NCBI GenBank assembly: GCA_015075185.1
Contig: JABTUW010000002.1
Coordinates: 620,001-684,000, forward strand
From: Anaerolineales bacterium
GTDB taxonomy: Bacteria > Chloroflexota > Anaerolineae > 4572-78 > J111
Length of the DNA stretch: 64,000 nucleotides
Reading direction: 5' to 3'
Position 1 is the stretch's first letter. Every line of letters begins with the position of its first letter. Position numbers and translations under genes: made by a program. Of this stretch, positions 52,061 through 61,524 are shown one piece after another. The notes below the pieces were generated by a model. The model saw only the letters and a list, made by a program, of their open reading frames with translations. It searched no databases and had not been told where the DNA came from.

Positions 52061-53551
52061 CTACGCTAACTCAAACCGTTCCAGGTGAACCAGGTTCAGC
52101 TCAGTTTTGCCCACATCCTTTTCCGTATTCTCGATACGAATGAACACAGTGATGGCCTGGCCGGCAGCTTTGACCCGCAGCGAGGGGTAACGCCACTCGT
52201 TATCCTTGCCGTCACGCTCGCCCCAAACGACATTGGGACTGTTGTAGTCGCGCCCGCCGGTCGGATCAATGCCGATGGTCTTGAAAATTTTGCCGTCGGC
52301 GCGCTCGCCGCTGGTACCCTTGTAGAAGGAGACAATCATCCCTTTGAAGGTGTAATCCCGGCCCGACTGGGCGGCAACGGTTTGATAAAAGACCAGGTTG
52401 TAACCGTATTGCGAGGCAATAACCTGGGAGTAACGCCCGTGCTGGTGATAATCCAGCCCCTTGCCGCCATAATATTTCTGAGCAAATTTACCGTACGTGC
52501 CGCTGTGCATCAGGTGCAGGCGCGGCTTGCGCTCTGAGATCAGGTGCAGCGTCCAATACTTGCCGTATTCTTCGGGGAATTGAGGTTCTTTCCAGAATTT
52601 GTTTTCGCCGTCACGATGATAGGGCTGGTATTCGTCAAAGCTGCCGTTCATCAGGCTGGGGTAGACTTGACCGGCCGGAGCAGGCTGCGGCTGAGGCGAG
52701 GGCTGAGGTTGAGGCTGCGGTTGCGGTTGAGGCTGTGGCTGGGGTTGTGGCTGGGGTTGCGGTTGAGCCTGGACCGCATGCTCCCAGGCCCCAAATATTT
52801 CGGAGATTTTCGCCGCCAGGTTAACATCTCCTTTTATTTTGACCCGGCCCTGTTGGTAAGCCTGGACGGTGTTTAATTTGCCCTGGGCCAACCTGATAAA
52901 ATCAGAGGCGCTCATTTGGATGGTGGCGGCAGGAGAAGCAGTTTGACCTTCACTCACCGTGCAGGTCGAACTGCCGATGGAGACTGTCCAGGTGCCGCCG
53001 TCGACCACTTGAAATTGGTAGACTGCCCGCAAAGCGCCAGCCCGGTCAGGCCGGAAGCCGCGAGGCATAGCCCGGGCATAATCGGCCAGGGTGGGTGCAG
53101 CCGGAGGAGGAGGCGGTGACGGGGGTGAGGGTGGTGATGGGGGCGGCGAAGGAGCTGGGGGTGGCGAAGGTGGTGGTGGAGATGGCGGAGTCGAGGGCGG
53201 CGCGGGCGGCGGCGGAGTTGAAGGCGTTGGAGGAGGCGGCGGAGCAGCATCGTCGGTAACAGCCGGGATAACCAGCACCTGGCCCACCCAGATTTGGCCC
53301 GGATCACTGAGGTTATTGGCTTGCTGGATCAGGGGATATTTGTAGGGGTCCCCATAAACGGCGCGAGCGATTTTGCTCAAGGAGTCGCCGCGCTGAACCG
53401 TGTAGCTGGTCATTGCCGGAGCAGTATGGCTGTAAGCTGCCAGCAACTCCTGGATAGCCCCCTCAAGGCTCTTGCCTTCCCCCTGAGCGCGTCCCAGGGC
53501 AGCTTGATAAATCGCATCGTCGAGATTAACGGCAACGTTCTGCTGAGCCAT
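52061..53551 (-). CDS. RHH-like/LysM/SCP2 protein with unknown C-terminal domain
   Basis: A 496-residue protein. Residues about 4-42 (VAVNLDDAIYQAALGRA, SLEGAIQELLAAY) match the N-terminal unit of the 13728-14876 protein, followed by LysM (YTVQRGDSLSKIA to WVGQVLVIP), a Pro linker, an SCP2-like sterol-carrier domain (about 155-255: GTWTVSIGSSTCTVSEG, MSASDFIRLAQGKL, GRVKIKGD), a Pro-Gln repeat and a C-terminal beta-rich domain (MNGSFDEYQPYHRDGENKFW, FIRIENTEKDVGKTE) that recalls carbohydrate-binding modules. No signal peptide is visible. Start at 53551 with AGGAGG. Confidence 0.75.
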   Translation of the reverse strand: MAQQNVAVNLDDAIYQAALGRAQGEGKSLEGAIQELLAAYSHTAPAMTSYTVQRGDSLSKIARAVYGDPYKYPLIQQANNLSDPGQIWVGQVLVIPAVTDDAAPPPPPTPSTPPPPAPPSTPPSPPPPSPPPAPSPPPSPPSPPSPPPPPAAPTLADYARAMPRGFRPDRAGALRAVYQFQVVDGGTWTVSIGSSTCTVSEGQTASPAATIQMSASDFIRLAQGKLNTVQAYQQGRVKIKGDVNLAAKISEIFGAWEHAVQAQPQPQPQPQPQPQPQPQPQPQPSPQPQPAPAGQVYPSLMNGSFDEYQPYHRDGENKFWKEPQFPEEYGKYWTLHLISERKPRLHLMHSGTYGKFAQKYYGGKGLDYHQHGRYSQVIASQYGYNLVFYQTVAAQSGRDYTFKGMIVSFYKGTSGERADGKIFKTIGIDPTGGRDYNSPNVVWGERDGKDNEWRYPSLRVKAAGQAITVFIRIENTEKDVGKTELNLVHLERFELA

Positions 53552-53568
53552 AACCTTCCTCCTAAAAA

Positions 53569-53596
53569 ATAGTAGACAGTAGACGGTAGACAGGGA
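53569..53596. repeat. Heptamer array upstream of the LysM/SCP2 gene
   Basis: AGTAGAC/AGTAGAC/GGTAGAC units, the same family as at 8.4 and 26.4 kb, directly before the AGGAGG site. Confidence 0.6.
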
Positions 53597-53747
53597 AATC
53601 ATACAACTCTGCAACCTTGCTACCCTGCTGCCTTTTTTGACTACTCTATTTTAAGGTATGTTTGTCAGCTTTGGCAAGTTACAAACAAAAATTAAGCGCG
53701 GCACACCGCAAAGGCGCGCCGCGCTTAATTCAACGCACTTTCAGCCT

Positions 53748-54707
53748 CTAGTCTCGTTTGGCCAGGAGGGCGTCAATTTGAGCCACTTCCTCGGCGGAGA
53801 GGCGCCAATCTCCTGCCGGAGCGGTCTCTTCGATTTGGGCCGGATTCCGTGCCCCGACAATCGCCGCCGTTACCTCCGGGCGGCGCAAGACCCAGGCAAT
53901 CGCCAGTTGGGCCACCGTTCGGCCCTGACGCGCAGCGATGGGGCGCAGCGCTTCGACCAGCTCCAGATTAGCGCTCAGTTGCGGCTCCTGGAACAATTCA
54001 TTGCGCGCCCGCCAGTCGTCGGCGGGCATGTTGGCAATGCGCTCGCGGGTCATTTTGCCGGTCAACAGGCCGGCCTGCATGGGACTGTAAACAATTACCC
54101 CGATCTTGTTGGCGGCGCAGTAAGCCAGCAACTCTTCTTCGACGCCGCGCCGGAGCATGCTGTAGGGCGGCTGCACCGATGCGACCGGGTGAATGGGTTG
54201 GATGCGCTGCAACTGGGCCACACTAAAGTTAGAGACGCCGCCGTAGCGCACCTTCCCCTCCCGGATCAGGTCGGCTATCGCACCCCACCCCTCTTCGATC
54301 TCTTCGTCGGGGTCAGGCCAGTGGATTTGGTAGAGGTCAATGACCTCCATCTTGAGCCGGCGCAGGCTGGCCTCGGCCTCGCGCCGAACGCTGTCGGCCG
54401 TGAGCCGGCCATAGGGTTGGTCCGTCAGCGATTCCATAATACGGCCGCACTTGGTGGCTACAATCACCCCGTCGCGCCGGCCTGCCAGGGCCTGACCGAC
54501 CACTTCCTCGGAATGGCCCGCCCCATAGACCGCGGCCGTATCCACCCAATTGATGCCCAGGTCGAGAGCGCGCCGAATCGCGGCAATCGAGTCGGCGTCA
54601 TCCTGCGACCCCCACCCATAAATCCAGCCACCCCCGCCAATGGCCCAGGCGCCCAAGCCAATGGTCGTTAAATGTAGATCACTATAACCTAGTTGTCGGG
54701 TTTGCAT
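53748..54707 (-). CDS. Aldo/keto reductase
   Basis: A 319-residue NADPH-dependent aldo/keto reductase. The catalytic tetrad is visible as Asp in NWVDTAAVYG with its Tyr, Lys in VIVATKCG and His in LYQIHWPDP. TIM barrel of the general stress-protein 69/L-glyceraldehyde reductase type. Substrate unknown. It stands alone. Confidence 0.9.
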   Translation of the reverse strand: MQTRQLGYSDLHLTTIGLGAWAIGGGGWIYGWGSQDDADSIAAIRRALDLGINWVDTAAVYGAGHSEEVVGQALAGRRDGVIVATKCGRIMESLTDQPYGRLTADSVRREAEASLRRLKMEVIDLYQIHWPDPDEEIEEGWGAIADLIREGKVRYGGVSNFSVAQLQRIQPIHPVASVQPPYSMLRRGVEEELLAYCAANKIGVIVYSPMQAGLLTGKMTRERIANMPADDWRARNELFQEPQLSANLELVEALRPIAARQGRTVAQLAIAWVLRRPEVTAAIVGARNPAQIEETAPAGDWRLSAEEVAQIDALLAKRD

Positions 54708-54893
54708 AGTTTTAAACTCCCTTTTATAGCTACGACTGCCGACGGGAGACCGCCGACCGTCGAAAAATTATGTATCGTAGGCCCATGATAACTCCTCATC
54801 GAGGAGTGATTTAGTATCGTACACAGCTAATAATCTGTCAATTTTGGGGTCCAAAATGCGTTTTGGCCTCAGAGTTTAAAAGGTGATGAGGTC

Positions 54894-55035
54894 CTGTTGA
54901 CCTTTGCCGATTTCGCCGCTTCGATACGCCCTAACGGGCACTCAGCATGCGAAATCGGCCCCAAAAACGCTTGCTGAATAGGCTTCAGCCGTATCGAAGC
55001 GGCGTTTTTGGGCCAACCATTTGAAATGTCAACAG
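54894..55035. repeat. Nested inverted repeat element
   Basis: The outer arms are CTGTTGAC/GTCAACAG. Inner arms CCGCTTCGATACG and CGTATCGAAGCGG are inverted, and ATTTCGCCG.../GCGAAATCGG and CCCCAAAAACGC/GCGTTTTTGGG add further stems. It has the look of a small non-autonomous mobile element. The rest of 54708-55081 shows nothing else. Confidence 0.6.
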
Positions 55036-55081
55036 ACCCTAGACGCATTTGTCCCGCCTGGCAAGAATTTTTACCGGGTAG

Positions 55082-55110
55082 TTGAGATTTGAGCTTACCC
55101 ATGTTATAAT
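55082..55110 (+). promoter_or_regulatory. Sigma-70-type promoter for the M48 gene
   Basis: TTGAGA, 17 bases, TATAAT, with the TG of an extended -10. The ATG follows 20 bases later. Confidence 0.65.
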
Positions 55111-55130
55111 CTCTCGCGCAAGGGGGAGCC

Positions 55131-56285
55131 ATGCCGGAAAAGCTAAAAATCACGGAAAGCGAAGAGATTCTTAACCCGGAACGCCAACTCCGGGCCAAAG
55201 AGTATGCCCAAATTAGTCGCCGCCTCTTTGTGGTAGACCTGGCCTTGGGGGCAGCTTATGTTCTCCTCTGGCTTCTGGCCGGGCTGTCGCCCTGGCTGCG
55301 GGATCAGATGCAGCGCCTGACGCAAGCTACCTGGTTAAGTGTCCCGCTGTTTGCCCTGGGGTTTGGGCTACCCTACCTTCTGCTCACTGCGCCGCTGAAT
55401 TATTACAGCGGCTTTGTTTTACCGCATCGCTACGAGCAATCTACCCAAACTTTGAAGGGCTGGCTGCTGGATCAATTGAAGGGATTAGTTATTGCTGGAG
55501 TGTTAGGCTTAATTATCCTGGAAATAATTTACGCCCTGCTGGGCGCTTTTCCCCAAACCTGGTGGTTATGGATGGCCCTGGTGATGCTGATCTTTACCGT
55601 GCTGCTCAGTAACCTGGCTCCGGTGCTGATCTTTCCCCTCTTTTATAAATACAAACCGCTCGACGACGAAGACCTGGTTCAGCGGCTAACCCAATTAGCC
55701 GCTAAAGCGGGAACGCAGGTAAAGGGAGTATATGTATTTGATATGAGCAGCAAGACAGTAGCGGCTAATGCGGCGCTGATGGGTCTGGGCAATACCCGGC
55801 GCATTGTCCTGGGCGACACGCTGGTAGATAAGTTCACCGCCAGTGAAATCGAAACCGTCCTGGCCCATGAATTGGGCCATCATGTTCATAAAGATTTGCC
55901 TCTGGGCATTATCGTCCAATCGCTGCTGACCCTGGCCGGCTTCTGGCTGGCCGACGGGGTGATGCGCTGGGGCATAACTACTTTTAATTACAACAGCCTG
56001 ACCGACCCGGCCACCCTGCCCCTGCTGATGGTAGCCATGAGTGTGTTCGGACTGGTCACAATGCCGCTCAGCAATGCCTGGTCTCGCTGGCGTGAGGTTA
56101 AAGCCGACACCTACGCCCTTGAAATGACCCGCAAACCCCATGCTTTTATCAATGCGATGACCCGTCTGGCCAATCAAAACCTGGCCGACGCCGAACCCCC
56201 GGCCTGGGTCGAGTTCTTGCTGCACAGCCACCCCTCGATCAGCAAGCGGGTGACCAGGGCCAAGGCGTTTGAACAGGCTAAGTAG
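55131..56285 (+). CDS. M48 family zinc metalloprotease (Ste24/HtpX-like)
   Basis: A 384-residue membrane protease. The zinc motif is LAHELGHHVH and the downstream Glu-Asp block is WREVKADTYALEM. Six or seven hydrophobic segments surround it, and the long N-terminal membrane region and overall length match Ste24-type CAAX proteases more than HtpX. It would degrade or process membrane proteins. It starts close to a promoter and stands alone. Confidence 0.88.
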   Translation: MPEKLKITESEEILNPERQLRAKEYAQISRRLFVVDLALGAAYVLLWLLAGLSPWLRDQMQRLTQATWLSVPLFALGFGLPYLLLTAPLNYYSGFVLPHRYEQSTQTLKGWLLDQLKGLVIAGVLGLIILEIIYALLGAFPQTWWLWMALVMLIFTVLLSNLAPVLIFPLFYKYKPLDDEDLVQRLTQLAAKAGTQVKGVYVFDMSSKTVAANAALMGLGNTRRIVLGDTLVDKFTASEIETVLAHELGHHVHKDLPLGIIVQSLLTLAGFWLADGVMRWGITTFNYNSLTDPATLPLLMVAMSVFGLVTMPLSNAWSRWREVKADTYALEMTRKPHAFINAMTRLANQNLADAEPPAWVEFLLHSHPSISKRVTRAKAFEQAK

Positions 56286-56335
56286 CTTACTTATTATCTC
56301 CTCAACTCAAGCAGCAGACTGTATTTGCAGAACAC

Positions 56336-56362
56336 AAAAAAAGGTACAGTTCAAACTGTACC
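56336..56362 (-). terminator. Intrinsic terminator for nifJ
   Basis: GGTACAGT and ACTGTACC form the stem; on the minus strand it is followed by seven T residues. It lies about 90 bases past the nifJ stop and also faces the end of the M48 gene. Confidence 0.65.
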
Positions 56363-56388
56363 CCAACTTTTGGACATATCTCCGGCTT

Positions 56389-56422
56389 GCTCTCGTTCCC
56401 AAACTTAGTTTGAGAACGAGAG
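56389..56422. repeat. Palindromic GTTCCCAAACT-type repeat, copy 2
   Basis: GCTCTCGTTC and GAACGAGAGC arms around CCAAACTTAGTTTGA. The core matches the copy at 23491-23525. Confidence 0.55.
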
Positions 56423-56450
56423 CGCCGGTTAACAATGAACCCTCTTGGTA

Positions 56451-59400
56451 CTATCCTCGCGCTAACTCCTCATACACTTTCCAGCGGTTGGCCACATCCT
56501 CACGCATGTTCTCCAGCAACTCGCCGGCCCGCTGCGGGTCAGCCTGGCGCAGCACCCGGAAGCGATTCTGTTTGTACATGAAGTCGGCAATATCCTGATC
56601 GGGCGCTTTAGAATCGAGGTGCAGGGCCGGTTTGCCTTCGGCCAAATCAGCCGGGTTGAAGCGGTAGAGCGGCCAGAACCCGCCATGAACCGCGTCTTTG
56701 TGTAGCTCATTGGCCGTGGTCATGTTAATGCCATGCGCAATGCAGTGGCTGTAGGCAATAATAATGGAGGGGCCGTTATAAGCTTCTGCTTCCTGGAAGG
56801 CTTTGACTGTCTGGGTCATGTTGGCTCCCAGCGCTACCTGGGCGACATACACATTACCGTACATCATCATCATCAAGCCCAAGTCTTTTTTGGGCGCCGC
56901 TTTACCAGCGGCGGCAAACTTGGCTACCGCTCCACGCGGCGTGGCTTTGGACATCTGCCCGCCGGTGTTGGAGTAGACTCCTGTATCCAGTAGCAGCACG
57001 TTGACATTACGCCCGGAGGCCATCACGTGATCCAGGCCACCATAACCAATGTCATAACCCCAACCATCCCCACCGATGATCCAGACCGATTTTTTGGCCA
57101 GGTAATCGGCAATGGGCAGGAGTCGTTGAGCCGCTTCGCTTTTATCCTCGCTCAAAATTTCCTTGAGATGACTGATCCGAACCCGCTGGGCCTCGATTTC
57201 TTCCTGCGTCTCCATCGTCGAGTTCTTGATGGCTTCAAACAGGGGAGCATGGCCGTCGGCCTGCTCAATCAATTTGTCTACCAGTTCAAGGGCAAATTCG
57301 CTCATCTTGTCGGCGGTCAGGCGCATACCCAGACCAAATTCGGCGGCGTCCTCAAACAGAGAATTCGACCAGGCCGGGCCGCGCCCGTCGGGACGGGTGG
57401 TGTAGGGGGTGGTGGGCAGGTTGCCGCCGTAAATCGAGGAACAGCCGGTGGCGTTGGCGATGACCGCCCGGTCGCCGTAAAGCTGGGTCAGTAATTTGAT
57501 ATAGGGTGTTTCGCCGCAGCCGGAGCAGGCCCCGGAGAATTCAAACATGGGCGGCAGCAACTGTGACCCTTTGACGGTGAAGCGGTTGAACAGGCTGGGG
57601 TCGGTATCGGGAATGGAGAGGAAGTAATCAAAGCCGGCCGCTTCTTGCTGGCGCAACGCCTCATCCAACGGAACCATGTTGATGGCCTTCTTCTCGGTTT
57701 TGTTGCCCTTGGCGTCTTTGGCAAAGGCCGGGCAGATGTTGACACAAATGCCGCAGCCGGTGCAATCCTCCGGCGCCACCTGGACCGTGTACATCATCTC
57801 TTTGAAATCTTTGCCGGTTGCGGCAATAGATTTGAAACCTTCGGGCGAACTGCCGTTGGCGAATTTGGCCTCGTAGACTTTGGTGCGAATGGTGGCGTGC
57901 GGGCAAACAAAGGCGCACTGGTTGCACTGAATACAGACGTTCGGCTCCCAGACCGGAATTTCGGTGGCAATGCTTCGCTTTTCATATTGGGTCGTGCCGG
58001 TCGGGAAGGTCCCGTCCACCGGCATGAGTGAAACCGGTAGCTGGTCGCCGCAGCCGGCCATGAGGGGAGCTGTTACGTTACGCACAAAGTCGGGCATGCC
58101 GGCGCTGACAGCCTGGCGCATATGGCGCGGACTGGTGGCTTTTTTCGGCACGTTGACCCGCTGAATGCGCTCCTTGGCCAGTTGGGCCGCGCGAATATTC
58201 ATGTTGACGACCATCTGGCCTTTGATGCCGTAGGTGTCTTCCACCGCCAGCCGGATGAAATCCATCGCCTTTTCTTCGGGCAGTACGCCGGAAATGAGGA
58301 AAAAGGCGGTTTGCATGATGATATTGATCCGGCCGCCCAGGCCGATAGACTTGGCCAGTTTGATCCCATCAATCACATAAAACTTGAGTTTTTTGCCAAT
58401 AATCTGCTGCTGCACTTCATGCGGCAGGTATTCCCAAACTTCATCGGCAGGATAGGGGCTGTTAAGCAGGAACGTGCCGCCCTCAACCACCTGATCCAGC
58501 ATGGGATAACGATCAATAAAGCTGAAGTTGTGGCAGGCCACAAAATTAGCCTTGTTGACGAGATAGGAGCCGCGCAGCGGCGTTGGGCCAAAGCGCAGGT
58601 GGGAAATGGTCATGGCCCCTGATTTTTTGGAGTCGTAGACAAAGTAACCCTGGGCATAATTGTCGGTGGCCTTGCCAATGATCTTGATTGAATTTTTGTT
58701 GGCCCCAACTGTGCCATCCGCCCCCAGACCGTAGAACATAGCCTGGTGAGCACCCTCAGGCAGGCTGGAGAAATTATCATCCCAGGGCAGGCTGGTGTGG
58801 GTGATGTCGTCAAAGATACCAACGGTAAAGTGCTTTTTGGGGGTCTCGGCTTTGAGATTATCCAGCACCGCTTTGGCCATACCGGCGTTGAACTCTTTGG
58901 AGCCGAGGCCGTAGCGACCCCCGACCACTTTTGGCATAGCCGTCAGTCTGCCGTCGGCCATCGCTTCGCTCAGGGCAGTCAGCACATCCATGTAGAGCGG
59001 TTCGCCCAGGGCGCCGGGTTCCTTGGTCCGGTCCAACACGCCGATAACTTTGACCGTTAGGGGCAGAGCTTTGATGAAAGCGTCGGCGGCAAAAGGATGG
59101 TACAGGCGGACTTTAACCAGCCCCACTTTTTCACCCCGGGCCGCCAGGTACTCGACCACCTCGTGCATCGTTTCGGCCCCGGACCCCATCACTACCACCA
59201 CCCGTTCCGCATCCGGCGCGCCGACGTAATCAAACAGGCGATACTGGCGGCCGACTAACTCGGCAAAGCGGTCCATCGTCTGTTGGACGATAGCCGGGGT
59301 TTGCTGGTAGTAAACATTGACCGTTTCCCGGCCCTGGAAGTAAACATCGGGGTTTTGGGCCGTACCGCGCATCACCGGCCGGTCGGGTGAGAGGCCGCGG

Positions 59401-60029
59401 CGGCGATGGGCCAGCACGGCCCGATCGTCAATCATGGCCCGCATGTCGGCAAAGCTCAATTCCTCGACTTTTTGAATTTCGTGCGAGGTGCGAAACCCAT
59501 CGAAGAAATGAATAAACGGGACACGGGACTCCAGAGTAGCGGCCTGGGCAATCAGAGCAAAGTCCATTACTTCCTGGACACTGCCGGAACAAAGCATCGC
59601 AAAACCGGTGGAGCGGGCTGCATTGATGTCGGAGTGGTCGCCGAAGATGGAGAGGGCCTGCACTGCCAGGGAACGGGCGGCCACGTGAAACACCGTCGGG
59701 GTCAGTTCGCCAGCAATTTTGTACATGTTGGGGATCATTAACAACAGGCCCTGCGAGGCGGTAAAGGTGGTGGTCAACGCGCCGGTGGTCAACGCGCCGT
59801 GTACTGCTCCCGCAGCGCCTCCTTCTGACTGCATCTCGACCACGGTAGGCACGGTTCCCCAGATATTTTTTTCCTCTGCCGCCGATTTCTCATCAGCCAG
59901 CTCACCCATGGCCGAAGAGGGGGTGATGGGATAGATAGCAATAACCTCGTTGACCGCGTGGGCAACGTGGGCGGCGGCAGTATTGCCGTCAATCGTTACT
60001 ATTCGACGAGCTGAATTTAGCTCACTCAT
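56451..60029 (-). CDS. nifJ: Pyruvate:ferredoxin (flavodoxin) oxidoreductase
   Basis: A single 1,192-residue chain with all PFOR domains. Pyruvate-binding domain I (DGNTAAAHVAHAVNEV), domain II and the gamma-type region come first, then two 4Fe-4S motifs (CIQCNQCAFVCPH and CTGCGICVNICPA), and a TPP domain with CSGCGETPY-like, GDGWGYDIGYGG and NTGGQMSKATP. It converts pyruvate and CoA to acetyl-CoA and CO2, reducing ferredoxin, which is a sign of anaerobic or microaerobic life. Divergent from the DHOD-like gene. Confidence 0.97.
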   Translation of the reverse strand: MSELNSARRIVTIDGNTAAAHVAHAVNEVIAIYPITPSSAMGELADEKSAAEEKNIWGTVPTVVEMQSEGGAAGAVHGALTTGALTTTFTASQGLLLMIPNMYKIAGELTPTVFHVAARSLAVQALSIFGDHSDINAARSTGFAMLCSGSVQEVMDFALIAQAATLESRVPFIHFFDGFRTSHEIQKVEELSFADMRAMIDDRAVLAHRRRGLSPDRPVMRGTAQNPDVYFQGRETVNVYYQQTPAIVQQTMDRFAELVGRQYRLFDYVGAPDAERVVVVMGSGAETMHEVVEYLAARGEKVGLVKVRLYHPFAADAFIKALPLTVKVIGVLDRTKEPGALGEPLYMDVLTALSEAMADGRLTAMPKVVGGRYGLGSKEFNAGMAKAVLDNLKAETPKKHFTVGIFDDITHTSLPWDDNFSSLPEGAHQAMFYGLGADGTVGANKNSIKIIGKATDNYAQGYFVYDSKKSGAMTISHLRFGPTPLRGSYLVNKANFVACHNFSFIDRYPMLDQVVEGGTFLLNSPYPADEVWEYLPHEVQQQIIGKKLKFYVIDGIKLAKSIGLGGRINIIMQTAFFLISGVLPEEKAMDFIRLAVEDTYGIKGQMVVNMNIRAAQLAKERIQRVNVPKKATSPRHMRQAVSAGMPDFVRNVTAPLMAGCGDQLPVSLMPVDGTFPTGTTQYEKRSIATEIPVWEPNVCIQCNQCAFVCPHATIRTKVYEAKFANGSSPEGFKSIAATGKDFKEMMYTVQVAPEDCTGCGICVNICPAFAKDAKGNKTEKKAINMVPLDEALRQQEAAGFDYFLSIPDTDPSLFNRFTVKGSQLLPPMFEFSGACSGCGETPYIKLLTQLYGDRAVIANATGCSSIYGGNLPTTPYTTRPDGRGPAWSNSLFEDAAEFGLGMRLTADKMSEFALELVDKLIEQADGHAPLFEAIKNSTMETQEEIEAQRVRISHLKEILSEDKSEAAQRLLPIADYLAKKSVWIIGGDGWGYDIGYGGLDHVMASGRNVNVLLLDTGVYSNTGGQMSKATPRGAVAKFAAAGKAAPKKDLGLMMMMYGNVYVAQVALGANMTQTVKAFQEAEAYNGPSIIIAYSHCIAHGINMTTANELHKDAVHGGFWPLYRFNPADLAEGKPALHLDSKAPDQDIADFMYKQNRFRVLRQADPQRAGELLENMREDVANRWKVYEELARG

Positions 60030-60052
60030 ATAAAATAATCCTCCTTATAAGT

Positions 60053-60118
60053 GATACGTGGTGCATGCTGCGTATGCCGTAACCCTTTTTACGGCCTACG
60101 CACCAGGCACCACGTTGC
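60053..60118. repeat. Imperfect heptamer inverted array before nifJ
   Basis: ACGTGGTGCATGCTGCGTATGCCGT-like units face ACGGCCTACGCACC-AGGCACCACGT. They lie just upstream of nifJ in the shared intergenic region. Confidence 0.55.
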
Positions 60119-60262
60119 TACCGATTGCTCCCAATTTCAAATCTAAACGAAAGTATAGCACCCCCCTCTACCCCAAAATAGTGAATTTCGTCTCAAATTT
60201 GTGGATGAATGTCACTTATCTTAAAAGGAAGATATAAGGTAAGATAATACAAAGATTATAGG

Positions 60263-60312
60263 ACGTGCTGCGTGGTGTGTAAGTTTGGGAGCATATACAC
60301 CACGCAGCACGT
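60263..60312. repeat. Perfect inverted repeat before the DHOD-like gene
   Basis: ACGTGCTGCGTGGTGT and its complement are 16 bases, perfect, around an 18-base loop. The word resembles the array at 60053-60118. It may act as a hairpin in the leader of the DHOD-like gene. Confidence 0.65.
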
Positions 60313-60339
60313 TTTACCCATTATTTTTAGGAGGCGACG

Positions 60340-61323
60340 ATGAGCAGTTTAGGTACAACTTACATGGGTATTCCTCTCAAGAACCCAATTGTCGTGGCAG
60401 CCAGTACCATCTCTCACCGCGTAGATCGGGTGCGTATGGCCGAAGAGGTGGGCGCTGGCGCTCTGGTGATTAGCTCCTTATTTGAGGAGCAGATTCAGAT
60501 GGAACAACAGCATTTTATGGAACAATTGGCGGTGGGCAGCGAGAGTTTTCCTGAGGCGCTCTCTTATTTTCCCAGCATTGCTCACGGCGAAGCCAGCGAG
60601 CACCTGATGTGGATTGAAAAAACCCGCAAGGCAGTTCGAATGCCCCTCTTTGCCAGCCTGAATGCCGTTTCGCCCGGTGCCTGGGCCCATTATGCCCGGC
60701 AGTTGGAAGCAACAGGTGTGGATGGATTGGAGTTAAATGTTTACGCCGTAGCCACCGATCCCGACAAGTCCGGCCTTGAGATTGAAAAAGAGTTGTACGA
60801 GATTGTCGAGAGTGTCAAAGCTGAGGTTAAAATTCCGGTAGCGGTCAAATTAAGCCCATTTTATACCTCTGTGGTTAACGTGGCCACCGAATTGGACAAA
60901 CGCCAGGTAAACGGCCTGGTGCTATTCAATCGCTTCCTCCAACCAACCATCGAGATCGAGACCGAGTCGCTGCATAACGAGATGGTTTACAGTTCGGCCC
61001 AGGAATTGCGGGTACCGCTGCGCTGGATTGCCTTGCTCTATGGCCGGGTTCAGGCGGACCTGGCGATTACTACGGGCGTCCATTCCGGCCAGGATGCCAT
61101 TCGTGCTCTACTGGCGGGTGCTACGGTGGTACAAGTCGCCTCGTCTGTTCTCAAAAACGGCATCCCCTTCATCTCGACCATCTTGCGCGATATCGAGGGC
61201 TGGATGGCCGAAAAAGGCTACAGCACTCTGGGTGATTTTCGGGGCAGAGTAAGCCAGAAAAACTGCGACGATCCTTTCGTCTTCGAGCGAGCACAATACG
61301 TGCGGCTGCTATTGAGCCAGTGA
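60340..61323 (+). CDS. Dihydroorotate dehydrogenase-like protein
   Basis: A 327-residue FMN barrel of the DHOD family (GIPLKNPIVVAAST, KIPVAVKLSPFY, GRVQADLAITTGVHSG, VQVASSVLKNGI). The active-site block that is normally NxSCPN reads LNVYAVATDP, so the catalytic Cys or Ser is absent and true pyrimidine synthesis is doubtful. Genes of this type are commonly found beside nifJ, as here, which suggests a role with ferredoxin-linked metabolism. The ATG has AGGAGG. Confidence 0.85.
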   Translation: MSSLGTTYMGIPLKNPIVVAASTISHRVDRVRMAEEVGAGALVISSLFEEQIQMEQQHFMEQLAVGSESFPEALSYFPSIAHGEASEHLMWIEKTRKAVRMPLFASLNAVSPGAWAHYARQLEATGVDGLELNVYAVATDPDKSGLEIEKELYEIVESVKAEVKIPVAVKLSPFYTSVVNVATELDKRQVNGLVLFNRFLQPTIEIETESLHNEMVYSSAQELRVPLRWIALLYGRVQADLAITTGVHSGQDAIRALLAGATVVQVASSVLKNGIPFISTILRDIEGWMAEKGYSTLGDFRGRVSQKNCDDPFVFERAQYVRLLLSQ

Positions 61324-61461
61324 GAGGTTTGGAAGGTTGAAAGAGCAGATCCTTGGATCGCTGATAGCCGGAGGATAATGTGAGGATTTTCTAAAACACG
61401 GAGAGTACGAATGGGCTCAGCCTGTACTGTGTCCAAAATTTGGAGCAATTAGGCCTAAACG

Positions 61462-61524
61462 CCGGGGTCGAATCTGGTTCAGCCGAGGAAGGGCCGGGCC
61501 GGGATCGACTCCGGTTTTTTATTT
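61462..61524 (+). terminator. Intrinsic terminator
   Basis: CCGGGGTCGA pairs with TCGACTCCGG over a long loop (about 35 bases), then TTTTTTATTTT. It would end the DHOD-like transcript. Confidence 0.55.

Noticed and set aside
52100..52600. Plus-strand frames through the LysM/SCP2 gene and other long antisense frames
   Set aside because: They lie opposite genes with clear domains and have no ribosome sites or recognisable motifs.
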